Positions 32,979 through 41,966 of a stretch of 64,000 nt of DNA are shown piece after piece. The notes under the pieces were generated by a model that was not told the origin of the DNA, did no database searches, and saw only the letters and a program-made list of their open reading frames with translations. Each line of letters starts with the position of its first letter. Within the stretch, counting starts at the first letter, position 1. The position numbers and the translations under genes are program-made. Source of the DNA: an alpha proteobacterium SCGC AAA028-D10 (GTDB lineage Bacteria > Pseudomonadota > Alphaproteobacteria > Pelagibacterales > Pelagibacteraceae); assembly GCA_000510845.1 (NCBI GenBank), contig AZOF01000003.1, positions 6,191 through 70,190 on the forward strand. Reading direction: 5' to 3'.

Positions 32979-35099
32979 ATGCAAAGAAAAGAAAAAAAAT
33001 TAAACAAGTACATTAATCGAGAAATATCTTGGTTAAAATTTAATTTGCGAGTTCTTGCCGAGGCTTCAAATTTAAAAAATCCTATACTAGAGCGTTTAAA
33101 ATTTTTATCGATTGCAGCAAATAATTTAGACGAATTCTTTATGGTCAGAGTTGCTGGAATTTATAATCAAATTAAAGATAAAGTTTCTTTCTTATCACAT
33201 GACGGGCTTACAAGTGAAAAGCAACTCGAGCGCATAATTATTAAAACAAAAAAACTATTAGCAGCATCGAACGAAGCTTGGTCGAATTTAAAAGTTGATT
33301 TAAGCAAAGAAGGAATATTATTTGTATCTTATCGCGATCTTAATAAATCAGAAAAAGTTAGATTAAATAAAATATTTAGAGAAAATATTTATCCTATACT
33401 GACGCCATTGATTATAGATCCATCTCATCCTTTTCCATTCGTTCCTAATAAAGGACATTTTTTAGTGTTGTTATTAAATAAGAGAAATAAAAGTAAAAAA
33501 TTTTTTGCTACAATCATGATTCCACAAAATATCGAACGTTTTATTAATATTAGCAACAGAGTTGATGTAAAAAAATATTTAAGCGTTGAACATATTATTA
33601 GTAATTACGTAAATTATTTATTTCCAGGCTATCATCTTAATAAATATACCTCAGTTAGAATTATAAGAGACAGTGATATTGAGTTTGAAGAAGAGGCAGA
33701 AGACTTAATACTGTACTTAGAAAAAGCTTTGAAGAAAAGACGAAGAGGTCGAATTGTTAAATTAGAAATAAGATCTAATGCCGATCCTTTATTAAAGAAA
33801 TTTGTTTATAAAAAATTAGAAGTAACAGAGGATGAAGTATACGAGATGGATAGTTTTGTTGGCGTCCATCAGATTGACCAAGTTTACAATAAAAAAAATA
33901 CAAATTTAGTATTTAGATCATTTAACCCAAGACAAGTTGAAAGATTAAAACAGTTCAATAACGATTATTTTTCAACCATTAAAGCCAAAGATTTTATAGT
34001 GCATCACCCTTATGAAACTTTTGATGCTGTTATTCAGTTTCTAAATCAAGCCGCCGAAGATCCTAATGTTATTGCTATAAAGCAAACGCTTTACAGAACC
34101 ACCTCCGATTCACCAATTGTCAAAGCATTGGTACTAGCTTCAGAAAAAGGCAAATCAGTTACAGCTGTAGTTGAGGTTAAAGCAAGATTTGATGAAGAGA
34201 CTAATATTAGTCTAGCCTCTACTCTGGAAAAAGCAGGCGTGCAGGTCGTTTATGGTTTTGTAAAACTAAAAACACATGCAAAAGCTAGCTTAATCGTCAG
34301 AAAAGAAAAAAGTAAATTAATTAGTTATGTGCATCTTGGCACTGGTAACTATCATCCTATTAATGCCAAAATATATACAGACTTGTCATTTTTTAGTTCA
34401 GATAAAATTATATGTGAAGATGTTGAGAAATTTTTTAATTACATAACAACTTATGCAGAACCTAAAAAATTAAAAAAATTAATTTTATCTCCGCTATCTT
34501 TAAGAACAAAATTATATTCATTAATAGATCAAGAAATTGAAAATAAATCAAAAGGTAAGCATGCTGAAATATGGATTAAACTTAATTCTTTAGTAGACAA
34601 AGCGATGATTGATAAGTTGTACCATGCATCTGCTGCTGGAGTTAAAATTTGCTTATTTGTTAGAGGTATTTGTTGTCTTAAACCTGGCATAAAAGGGCTT
34701 TCAGAAAATATTATTGTAAAGAGTATTGTTGGAAGATTTTTAGAACATTCAAGAATTTATTGTTTTGCCAATGGAGAAATAATGCCATCAAGATCTAATC
34801 TTGCATACTTTAGCTCAGCAGATTTAATGACAAGAAATTTAGATAGGAGAGTTGAATTATTTATACCCGTAGAAAATTCTACAGTGCACGAGCAGGTATT
34901 AGATCAAATTATGCTTGCTAATTATAAAGACGCCGAAAATAGTTGGTTCTTAAAATCTGATGAAAGTTATGAAAAAATTAAAGCAACGACAGAGGATAAT
35001 TTTTCTGCACACAATTATTTCATGAAAAATCCTAGTTTGTCTGGTAGAGGTAGTTCTATTAATTTAAGTATGCCTGAAAAATTAAGATTAGTTAAATAA
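32979..35099 (+). CDS. ppk: Polyphosphate kinase 1
   Basis: The 706-residue protein covers all four PPK1 domains. REISWLKFNLRVLAEA is at the start, DPSHPFPFVPNKG follows, the autophosphorylated-His region is KLKTHAKASLIVR, and LGTGNYHPINAKIYTDLS and VGRFLEHSRIYCF lie in the C-terminal nucleotide domains. It makes polyphosphate from ATP at the membrane or in granules. It lies next to ppx and to the Pho regulon genes, so storage and uptake are encoded side by side. Confidence 0.97.
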   Translation: MQRKEKKLNKYINREISWLKFNLRVLAEASNLKNPILERLKFLSIAANNLDEFFMVRVAGIYNQIKDKVSFLSHDGLTSEKQLERIIIKTKKLLAASNEAWSNLKVDLSKEGILFVSYRDLNKSEKVRLNKIFRENIYPILTPLIIDPSHPFPFVPNKGHFLVLLLNKRNKSKKFFATIMIPQNIERFINISNRVDVKKYLSVEHIISNYVNYLFPGYHLNKYTSVRIIRDSDIEFEEEAEDLILYLEKALKKRRRGRIVKLEIRSNADPLLKKFVYKKLEVTEDEVYEMDSFVGVHQIDQVYNKKNTNLVFRSFNPRQVERLKQFNNDYFSTIKAKDFIVHHPYETFDAVIQFLNQAAEDPNVIAIKQTLYRTTSDSPIVKALVLASEKGKSVTAVVEVKARFDEETNISLASTLEKAGVQVVYGFVKLKTHAKASLIVRKEKSKLISYVHLGTGNYHPINAKIYTDLSFFSSDKIICEDVEKFFNYITTYAEPKKLKKLILSPLSLRTKLYSLIDQEIENKSKGKHAEIWIKLNSLVDKAMIDKLYHASAAGVKICLFVRGICCLKPGIKGLSENIIVKSIVGRFLEHSRIYCFANGEIMPSRSNLAYFSSADLMTRNLDRRVELFIPVENSTVHEQVLDQIMLANYKDAENSWFLKSDESYEKIKATTEDNFSAHNYFMKNPSLSGRGSSINLSMPEKLRLVK

Positions 35100-35106
35100 T
35101 ATAAAA

Positions 35107-36600
35107 ATGATTTCACGAGAAAGAGATTTTATAAATAAAGAAGCAATTATCGATCTTGGATCTAATTCTATTCGAATGTTAATTTATGATAATATTCTAA
35201 ATTCACAAATACCAGTTTTTAATGAAAAGGCCGTTTGTCAATTAGGAAAAAATTTAGATCGAACTGGAAAGCTTGACCCAAAAGGAGCTGAATTTGCTCT
35301 GACTGTTTTAAAACGATTTAAGCAGATACTTAGTAATCTTAAGGTTAAAAAATATAAAGCTATCGGGACCGCCGCTCTTAGAGAGGCGACTGACGCTAAA
35401 GAATTTATTATTAAAGCTCAAAAAATTATTAAAAAAAAAATTATAATTTTATCTGGGAATAAAGAAGCTGAAAATTCTGCGCTTGGTGTTGTTATAGGTT
35501 TTCAAAAAGTAAATGGAGTTGTAGCTGACTTAGGAGGGGGAAGTTTAGAGCTTGCTAGAGTAGAAAAAAATATTATTCATGAGAAAATATCACTTCCATT
35601 AGGTGTTTTAAGGCTCTTCAACCAACCAAAAAAAAACAAGAATAAGGTAAAAAAAATCATAAGTTTTTACTTAAATAAAATTGAATGGCTAAGAAAAAAT
35701 AAGGTTAAAAACCTTTATTTATGTGGAGGGACTTGGAGAACCCTTATGAACGCACACATGATAAAGACTAACTACCCCTTAGCTATTTTGCATCAATATA
35801 AACTTTCTGGTTCCGAAACTTTAAAATTTGCTAATAAACTAAACACTGTAAAAGCAATTAAATATGAGAAGTTAGCTTCAGCTACTAAATCTAGAACTAA
35901 TTATATTCCAATAGGAGGATTCATATTATCAAACCTAATTAGAATTTGTGATCCAGTTAGTGTTTTTCTTTCGCAATCAGGAGTTAGAGAAGGTTCTTTG
36001 ATAAGTAGACCTTATTTAAAAGTTCTGCAGAATAATTCATTGAATAGATCCGTACATTTTATTTCTCATAAAAAAGCAGATTATGCAGCTAATTACCTAA
36101 AATTATATAATTTTATTAAGAATCTTTTTTCAAGCAATGAAGAATATTTTCCTCATAGACTTTTGCTACCAGCTTGTTCGTTAAGTAATTTTGATTGGGG
36201 TCTAGGGGTTTACCAAAGAGCTGAATTAGTTTTTCAAGAAGTTATAAATGCGCCTATCTTAAAATTATCTCACAGCGATAGAATTAAACTTGGATTAGTT
36301 TCTTTTTGGAGACACTGTTCTACTAAATATTATCCAAATGTTGAATTTGTAAAATTACTAAGTAATGAAGAAATTTCAGCTTGTAAGCGGATTGGTGCAG
36401 CTTTGCGATTAGCTTCTTCAATCGGTGTGATATCTAATATATTTTTTGATAAGATAAAAATTTATAAGAATAGTGATAAAGATTTAATTCTAAAAGTTTC
36501 TAAAAAAGATGCACAAGTAATTTCAAATCAAGTCCAAAAAAGATTAAAATCTTTGGCAGATGAAATGAAAATAAAATCTAAGATTACTTACACTAATTAA
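35107..36600 (+). CDS. ppx: Exopolyphosphatase (Ppx/GppA family)
   Basis: The 497-residue protein has the ASKHA ATPase-fold motifs AIIDLGSNSIRMLIYD, IGTAALREATDA, VVADLGGGSLELARV and QSGVREGSL. A C-terminal helical, HD-like part from about residue 320 follows, as in alphaproteobacterial Ppx. It releases phosphate from polyphosphate ends and may also act on pppGpp. It begins eight bases after ppk, so synthesis and breakdown are in one transcript. Its end overlaps the opposing gcrA gene by four bases. Confidence 0.94.
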   Translation: MISRERDFINKEAIIDLGSNSIRMLIYDNILNSQIPVFNEKAVCQLGKNLDRTGKLDPKGAEFALTVLKRFKQILSNLKVKKYKAIGTAALREATDAKEFIIKAQKIIKKKIIILSGNKEAENSALGVVIGFQKVNGVVADLGGGSLELARVEKNIIHEKISLPLGVLRLFNQPKKNKNKVKKIISFYLNKIEWLRKNKVKNLYLCGGTWRTLMNAHMIKTNYPLAILHQYKLSGSETLKFANKLNTVKAIKYEKLASATKSRTNYIPIGGFILSNLIRICDPVSVFLSQSGVREGSLISRPYLKVLQNNSLNRSVHFISHKKADYAANYLKLYNFIKNLFSSNEEYFPHRLLLPACSLSNFDWGLGVYQRAELVFQEVINAPILKLSHSDRIKLGLVSFWRHCSTKYYPNVEFVKLLSNEEISACKRIGAALRLASSIGVISNIFFDKIKIYKNSDKDLILKVSKKDAQVISNQVQKRLKSLADEMKIKSKITYTN

Positions 36601-37118
36601 GCAGACTTAATTTTCTTTTCAAGAAACTCTGGAAGCTCTTCTGTTGTTCCTTTTGTGCTTTTATTATCTTCCTCCTCATTTTTCCAACCTTTAGGCTGGT
36701 AAGCATGAAGAACGTGTAATTTACAGTAAACTCTTTCTTCCATGGGATTTCTTCCACAGAAATAAAAATTAGCTTCATCTGGATGTCCAATAGGCCATCT
36801 GCAAGTTTTTTCATTTAAATTTTCTAAACTAGTTGGATTTTCAGGCTCAAAATCTTTCTCAATAATAATAGCTCTAAGACCACGGGGTTTTCTTAATCTT
36901 TTTAAAGGAACGCTATTTTTATGATGAAACTTGTTTTCGCTCTTTTGAATATAAATATTTCTAGAATGAGATCTGCCAGCAAGTCCTAAACGGTGTGATT
37001 TTCCAATAACAGCATTTCTAGAAATACCATCACCTAGCATTCCAGCTATTTGGCTCGCAGTATGACCTTCGTTCCAAAGCTTTTTTAATTGTTCAGTTTT
37101 TTCTGGCGTCCATCCCAT
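36597..37118 (-). CDS. gcrA: Cell-cycle regulator GcrA
   Basis: The 173-residue protein starts MGWTPEKTEQLKKLWNEGHT, the helix-turn-helix of GcrA. SASQIA-like SQIAGMLGDGISRNAVIGKS and SHRLGLAGR follow. The C-terminal sigma70-binding part is CRWPIGHPDEANFYFCG with YCKLHVLHAYQP. In Caulobacter GcrA activates sigma70 promoters that carry CcrM-methylated GANTC sites. ATG at 37118 fits the family; an in-frame GTG six bases earlier is unlikely. A perfect DnaA box lies 105 bp upstream, and DnaA is known to activate gcrA in Caulobacter. Confidence 0.95.
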   Translation of the reverse strand: MGWTPEKTEQLKKLWNEGHTASQIAGMLGDGISRNAVIGKSHRLGLAGRSHSRNIYIQKSENKFHHKNSVPLKRLRKPRGLRAIIIEKDFEPENPTSLENLNEKTCRWPIGHPDEANFYFCGRNPMEERVYCKLHVLHAYQPKGWKNEEEDNKSTKGTTEELPEFLEKKIKSA

Positions 37119-37222
37119 AAACACGGGTTAAATACTATATGTAGTCTAAGCTAAAGTAAATTATACTATATATAGGCTAAAAAAATGTAGATAAATCAGT
37201 GATTTATTTAATTTACATAAAT

Positions 37223-37231
37223 TTATCCACA
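37223..37231 (+). promoter_or_regulatory. Perfect DnaA box in the gcrA / ABC permease divergent gap
   Basis: TTATCCACA lies in the 145-bp gap between gcrA (minus strand) and the ABC-2 permease gene (plus strand). It is 105 bp from the gcrA start and 33 bp from the permease start. DnaA is a direct activator of gcrA in Caulobacter, so a conserved role is plausible. The gap also holds a very AT-rich TATACTATATATAGG stretch that could carry the gcrA -10 element. Confidence 0.5.
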
Positions 37232-37263
37232 TTTATCTATATATTTTAATAATACTTAAAAAT

Positions 37264-38073
37264 ATGAGCGCAATTAAAGATTATAAAATTAGAATTCCAC
37301 AAGTCATATCCATTAACTGGATTGGATTTTACACGCTTTATAAAAAAGAAATTTTAAGATTTTTGAACGTTTGGATTCAAACGGTATTTTCACCAGTAGT
37401 AACGCTAGTGCTTTTTTTAGCTGTTTTTACAATAGCTTTAGGACTTAATAGAAATAATATTTTAGGACATGAATATGGAGTGTTTATATTACCAGGTCTA
37501 ATTTGCATGCAGATCTTGCAAAATGCTTTTGCTAATACTTCCTCATCATTAATGATTGCTAAAGTTCAGGGAAATATCGTCGATATTTTGTATCCACCGC
37601 TTAGTCCTATGGAAGTAACAGCTGCAATGCTTTTAGGAGCAATCACAAGAGGTTTGGTTATTGGATTCTTTTCAGTGTTAATTATTATTCCGTTTGCGCA
37701 TATACCGGTTCATAATATTTTTATAATTCTTATATTTGCATTACTGGGTTCATCAATGCTTGCTTGTTTAGGATTTATTACAGGATTATGGGCTCAAAAG
37801 TTTGATAATATGGCAACAGTTACAAACTTTGTTATTGTTCCTTTATCATTTTTATCAGGAACTTTTTATTCTATACAAAATCTACATTCAGCATTTTATT
37901 ATATTAGTCATGCAAACCCGTTCTTTTATGCCATTGATGGATTTAGATATGGATTTTTAGGACAGGCTGATGGATCTATTGTTATAGGATTCTTTTACTT
38001 AACATTTATCAATTTAGCTTTATGGGTAATATGTTATATCCTTTTTAAAAAAGGATATAGAATTAAAAGCTAA
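37264..38073 (+). CDS. ABC-2 type transporter permease
   Basis: The 269-residue protein has six membrane segments in the ABC-2 pattern. It has an N-terminal GFYTLYKKEILRFLNVWIQT helix, LPGLICMQILQNAF, VQGNIVDILYPPLSPMEVTA, and FVIVPLSFLSGTFYSIQNL with HANPFFYAIDGFRYG, a signature of the NodJ/DrrB-like export group. The matching ATP-binding protein is not in this window, so it must be encoded elsewhere. The cargo (drug, polysaccharide or lipid) is unknown. It starts the plus-strand run that includes argD and argF. Confidence 0.88.
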   Translation: MSAIKDYKIRIPQVISINWIGFYTLYKKEILRFLNVWIQTVFSPVVTLVLFLAVFTIALGLNRNNILGHEYGVFILPGLICMQILQNAFANTSSSLMIAKVQGNIVDILYPPLSPMEVTAAMLLGAITRGLVIGFFSVLIIIPFAHIPVHNIFIILIFALLGSSMLACLGFITGLWAQKFDNMATVTNFVIVPLSFLSGTFYSIQNLHSAFYYISHANPFFYAIDGFRYGFLGQADGSIVIGFFYLTFINLALWVICYILFKKGYRIKS

Positions 38074-38078
38074 TTTTC

Positions 38079-39242
38079 ATGAGTTCAGTATTAGGTACAT
38101 ATAAAAGAAGAGAAGTTTCTTTTTCAGAAGGAAAAGGAACTTACCTTACATCAACCACAGGAGAGAAATATTTAGATTTCGTCTCTGGTATTGCTGTAAA
38201 TTCTTTAGGACATTGTCATCCTCATTTAGTTGAGACTATAAAAAAACAATCTGAAAAATTGTGGCATGTATCTAATGCTTTTACAATTCCTGAACAGGAA
38301 AAATTAGCTAAAAGATTAACAGATAATACTTTTGCTGACTTTGTTATATTTGTAAATTCAGGAGCAGAGGCAACTGAAACAAGTATTAAAGTTGCAAGAA
38401 AATATTTTTTTGAAATAGGTCAGCCTGAAAGAAATAGAATTATTACTTTTGAAGGTGCTTTTCATGGAAGAACTTTAGCCGCTTTATTTGCAGCTAATAA
38501 TAAAGAGCATACGTTAGGATTTGGCCCTAAAGTTGATGGTTTTGATCAAGTTCCATTTGGAGATCACGCGGCTTTAAAAAAAGCGATTACAAAAAATACC
38601 GCTGCAATCATGCTTGAAACCGTTCAAGGAGAGGGCGGAGTTAGAGTTGTTCCAGATTATTGCTTGAAGCCTTTAAGAAAACTTTGTGATGAGAATGGTA
38701 TTTTACTTATTTTAGATGAAGTTCAATGTGGAATTGGAAGAAGCGGAAAATTTTTTGCATTTGAATGGGCTAACATTGTTCCAGACATTGTTCCTATTGC
38801 AAAAGGAATTGGTGGTGGTTTTCCAATAGGCGCATGCTTAGTAAGTAAAAAAGTTGCAGTTGGAATGAAACCAGGATCGCACGGCAGTACATTTGGAGGA
38901 AATCCTTTAGCGATGAGTGTTGGTAATGCGGTATTAGATATTGTTTTACAAAAAGGATTTTTAGAAAATGTTCAGGAAGTTGGTAGTTATTTTGAGACAA
39001 AATTAAAAGAAGTACAAAAAAAATATAGTAATGTTATTGAACAAGTAAGGGGTATTGGTCTTTTAAGAGGAATTAAGTTAAAAGTAGATAATAATAAGTT
39101 TTTAGATCATTTATTTCAAAATAAGATGCTAGCAGTAAAAGCTGGCGATAACGTTATAAGATTACTGCCTCCGCTTATTGTTGAAAAAAAAGATATTGAT
39201 GAAGCAATCAAAATAATCACGAAAACTTGTTCTGAATTTTAG
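38079..39242 (+). CDS. argD: Acetylornithine aminotransferase
   Basis: The 387-residue class III aminotransferase has GEKYLDFVSGIAVNSLGHCH, VIFVNSGAEATETSIKVARK, TFEGAFHGRT, LILDEVQCGIGRSGKFFAFE and the PLP lysine in VPIAKGIGGGFPIGA. In arginine synthesis it converts N-acetylglutamate semialdehyde to N-acetylornithine, and it may also serve as succinyl-DAP aminotransferase for the dapD-dapE pathway found in this window. It is followed two bases later by argF. Confidence 0.94.
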   Translation: MSSVLGTYKRREVSFSEGKGTYLTSTTGEKYLDFVSGIAVNSLGHCHPHLVETIKKQSEKLWHVSNAFTIPEQEKLAKRLTDNTFADFVIFVNSGAEATETSIKVARKYFFEIGQPERNRIITFEGAFHGRTLAALFAANNKEHTLGFGPKVDGFDQVPFGDHAALKKAITKNTAAIMLETVQGEGGVRVVPDYCLKPLRKLCDENGILLILDEVQCGIGRSGKFFAFEWANIVPDIVPIAKGIGGGFPIGACLVSKKVAVGMKPGSHGSTFGGNPLAMSVGNAVLDIVLQKGFLENVQEVGSYFETKLKEVQKKYSNVIEQVRGIGLLRGIKLKVDNNKFLDHLFQNKMLAVKAGDNVIRLLPPLIVEKKDIDEAIKIITKTCSEF

Positions 39243-39244
39243 TT

Positions 39245-40174
39245 ATGAAACATTTTTTAGATTTAAGTTTGATTGAAAAAAAAGATTTAAGACAGATTGT
39301 CGAAAACTCTAAGACAAGAAAAAAGAATAGAAATAATAAAGGCAAAGTTCTTATTGATAAAGACAATCCTTTAGAAGGAAAAATGCTACTGATGGTTTTT
39401 GAAAAGCCATCTACAAGAACAAGACTATCCTTTGATTTAGCAATGAGACAGTTAGGTGGTCAGACGATAGTTATTAATTCTGAGAATTTGCATGTTGGTA
39501 TTGGCGGAGAGACAATTGCTGATACAGCAAGAATCTTCTCAGTTTTCTCAGATATTATTATGCTTAGAACTTTTGAGCATAGTACTTTATTAAAATTTTC
39601 TGAGCTTCTTACAGTGCCTATTATAAATGGACTAACGAATGACAGTCATCCTTGTCAGATTTTGAGTGATGTTATGACATTTGAAGAAATCAAAGGATCA
39701 ATACAGGGTAAAAAAATTGCTTGGGTTGGTGACGGTAATAACGTTACTAATTCTTTAATGGAAGCGGCTACTCAATTCGATTTTGAATTAAAAATTGCCT
39801 GTCCAAAAGATTTTATGCCATCAAAAAAAGTTGTTGCTTGGGCTAAGAAGAAAAAAGCAGATATTGAAATATTGCACGATGCAAAAGATGCGGTGGATAA
39901 TGCAGATTGCGTTATGACAGACAAATGGATTTCTATGGGTGATAAAGGAAATTTAAGTAAAAAAAGAAAAGCATTTAAGAACTTTCAAGTTAATGAAAAA
40001 TTAATGAAAATTGCAAAAAAAGATGCAATTTTTATGCATGATTTACCAGCACAAAGAGGAGAAGAGGTAAGCGCTGGTGTTATTGATGGTAAGCAATCTG
40101 TGGTATGGCAACAAGCTGAGAATAGACTGCACTGTCAAAAGGGAATTATTGAGTGGTGCTTAAAAGGTAAATGA
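39245..40174 (+). CDS. argF: Ornithine carbamoyltransferase with altered HCLP motif
   Basis: The 309-residue protein has the carbamoyl-phosphate motif FEKPSTRTRLSFDLAMRQLG, HPCQILSDVMTF, WVGDGNNVTNSLMEAA and DKWISMGDKG (the SMG loop). It joins carbamoyl phosphate to ornithine to give citrulline. The usual HCLPAHRGEE motif reads MHDLPAQRGEE: Asp (codon GAT) stands in place of the Cys that contacts the substrate, and Gln in place of the next His. The rest of the enzyme looks sound, so it may be active with changed properties. Its stop overlaps the next gene (ATGA). Confidence 0.93.
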   Translation: MKHFLDLSLIEKKDLRQIVENSKTRKKNRNNKGKVLIDKDNPLEGKMLLMVFEKPSTRTRLSFDLAMRQLGGQTIVINSENLHVGIGGETIADTARIFSVFSDIIMLRTFEHSTLLKFSELLTVPIINGLTNDSHPCQILSDVMTFEEIKGSIQGKKIAWVGDGNNVTNSLMEAATQFDFELKIACPKDFMPSKKVVAWAKKKKADIEILHDAKDAVDNADCVMTDKWISMGDKGNLSKKRKAFKNFQVNEKLMKIAKKDAIFMHDLPAQRGEEVSAGVIDGKQSVVWQQAENRLHCQKGIIEWCLKGK

Positions 40175-40875
40175 TTGAAAGAGCAATTGTTTTAGCTGCA
40201 GGCTTTGGAAAAAGAGTTCTTCCCCTTACAAATACTACACCAAAACCATTACTCAAAATTAACAATGTTAGTCTACTTGAGAATACTTTAAATTTTTTAA
40301 AAAAATTTGGAGTAAAAAGTTTTGCCATTAACACTCATCATCTTGGAGAGCAAATAGAAGCTTTCGCTGAAAAGAATAAAAGCATTTATGATATTAAAAT
40401 TTTTAAAGAGCAAGAAATCCTAGGCACAGGAGGCGGAATTAGAAATGCCTTATCATTTTTTTCCGACAAACCTTTTATCTCTATTAACAGCGATACAATT
40501 TGGTCTGACGAATATTTATCTCCATTAAAAAATTTGTACAAAAATTTTACACAACACAATGCCAACTCGGGTCTTTTAATGATTAAGAGAGAGAATAGTT
40601 TTGATAAAACTTTAAAAGGTGATTTTACCATAAAATCTGAACCTTTTTTATTTAGGCAACCTGGGGATACTAATAATTTAATTTTTACAGGATGCCAGAT
40701 TATTAATCCTGCATTGCTAAAAAATAAAAAAAATGAAAATTTTTCAATCCAACCAGTATGGGATGAAGTAATTGCTGATAAAAAAATGGTTGGAGAAGTT
40801 GCTCCAAATATATTTTACCACGTTACGGATTTACCAATTTACGAGAAGCTAAAACAATTAGATCTTATTGGTTAA
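40171..40875 (+). CDS. Sugar-1-phosphate nucleotidyltransferase (MurU-like)
   Basis: The 234-residue protein opens AIVLAAGFGKRVLPLTNTTP followed by KPLLKIN, the nucleotide-binding signature. GTGGGIRNAL and SINSDTIWSD (metal-binding Asp) follow. The size and pattern match MurU, which makes UDP-MurNAc from MurNAc-1-phosphate in wall recycling, but GDP-mannose or heptose transferases look alike. MurU normally stands beside the kinase gene amgK, which is absent here. It overlaps argF upstream and the opposing gpmA by 11 bases. Confidence 0.82.
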   Translation: MIERAIVLAAGFGKRVLPLTNTTPKPLLKINNVSLLENTLNFLKKFGVKSFAINTHHLGEQIEAFAEKNKSIYDIKIFKEQEILGTGGGIRNALSFFSDKPFISINSDTIWSDEYLSPLKNLYKNFTQHNANSGLLMIKRENSFDKTLKGDFTIKSEPFLFRQPGDTNNLIFTGCQIINPALLKNKKNENFSIQPVWDEVIADKKMVGEVAPNIFYHVTDLPIYEKLKQLDLIG

Positions 40876-41587
40876 TTAATATTTTTTTCGCTCTTTTTTG
40901 ATCAAGATATAAATACTTTGATACGCTCATATCGCTTTTCAATGTAATATGAATTGGATTTCCAGTTGGGATTTCTAATTCAATAATTGAGCCATCAGTA
41001 ATGTTAAATATTTTTTTACAAAGAGATCTTAAGCTATTGCCATGTGCTGAAATGATTACATTTTTTTCTTTTTTTAAAATAGGTAAAATATTTTTTTCAT
41101 AATAAGGAATAACTCTTTTAAAAGTATCTTTTAAAGATTCAGTATCAGGAATTAAATCCTTACTAATTTTTTTATAAATTGGATAATTTGCTGGATGATT
41201 AGGATCACTTTTATCCATAGGTGGAGGAGGGCTATCATAACTTCTTCTCCAAATTTTTACTTGTTGTTCACCATGTTTTTTTGCAGTTTCTTCTTTATTA
41301 AGACCCTGCAGAGCCCCATAATGTCTTTCATTTAATTCCCAAGCTTTAAATATATTTTTGATACTTAAATCTAGTTTTTTATTTATTTCATCTAAAGTTA
41401 AAATGGCTCTTTGTTGAAAAGAAGTGAATGCAAAATTAAAATTGATATTAAGATTCTTAATTAAAGAACCTGCTTGTTGCGCCTCTTCTATTCCTTGCTT
41501 CGTAAGCTCAGAATCGTACCAACCTGTAAATCTATTTTCTAAATTCCACTGACTTTGACCGTGTCTTACTAGAATTAAATTATACAT
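40865..41587 (-). CDS. gpmA: 2,3-bisphosphoglycerate-dependent phosphoglycerate mutase
   Basis: The 240-residue protein begins YNLILVRHGQSQWNLENRFT with the catalytic His, and has ELNERHYGALQGLNKEET, RRSYDSPPPPMD and VIISAHGNSLRSLCK with the second catalytic His. It interchanges 3- and 2-phosphoglycerate in the lower part of glycolysis and gluconeogenesis. It lies alone on the minus strand between the nucleotidyltransferase and cutA genes, with 33 bp to the divergent cutA. Confidence 0.96.
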   Translation of the reverse strand: MYNLILVRHGQSQWNLENRFTGWYDSELTKQGIEEAQQAGSLIKNLNINFNFAFTSFQQRAILTLDEINKKLDLSIKNIFKAWELNERHYGALQGLNKEETAKKHGEQQVKIWRRSYDSPPPPMDKSDPNHPANYPIYKKISKDLIPDTESLKDTFKRVIPYYEKNILPILKKEKNVIISAHGNSLRSLCKKIFNITDGSIIELEIPTGNPIHITLKSDMSVSKYLYLDQKRAKKILINQ

Positions 41588-41620
41588 TTTTTATTTTTTA
41601 AATTGTGATACTAAAAATTT

Positions 41621-41941
41621 ATGAGTGATTATAAATTATTTTACATGACTTGTAAGAATAAAGTTGAAGCAAATAAAATCGCTTATGACCTTGTTAAAAA
41701 AGATCTAGTTGCATGCGCAAATATTATTCCAAGTGTTAAATCTTATTTTAAATGGAATAAGAAAAAAGTTAATATTGCAAAAGAGAATATTCTTATTGGG
41801 AAAACAGTGAAGAAAAATATTAATAAAATTATTACGCATGTAAAAAAAATTAGCTCTTATGAATGTCCATGCGTTGTTTTTTTAGATATAAAGAATGGGA
41901 ATAAAGATTTTCTAAGTTGGATTAAAAGCTCTACCAAATAA
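41621..41941 (+). CDS. cutA: CutA divalent-cation tolerance protein
   Basis: The 106-residue protein has the CutA1 ferredoxin-like fold motifs: YMTCKNKVEANKIAYDLVKK at the start, LVACANIIPSVKSYFKWN in the middle, and ISSYECPCVVFLDI near the end. The Cys and aromatic residues of ACANI and YFKW are the conserved core. Members are trimers linked to copper tolerance; the molecular role is still unclear in bacteria. It is divergent from gpmA. Confidence 0.93.
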   Translation: MSDYKLFYMTCKNKVEANKIAYDLVKKDLVACANIIPSVKSYFKWNKKKVNIAKENILIGKTVKKNINKIITHVKKISSYECPCVVFLDIKNGNKDFLSWIKSSTK

Positions 41942-41966
41942 AATTATTTAAACTAAGTTAAGTTTA

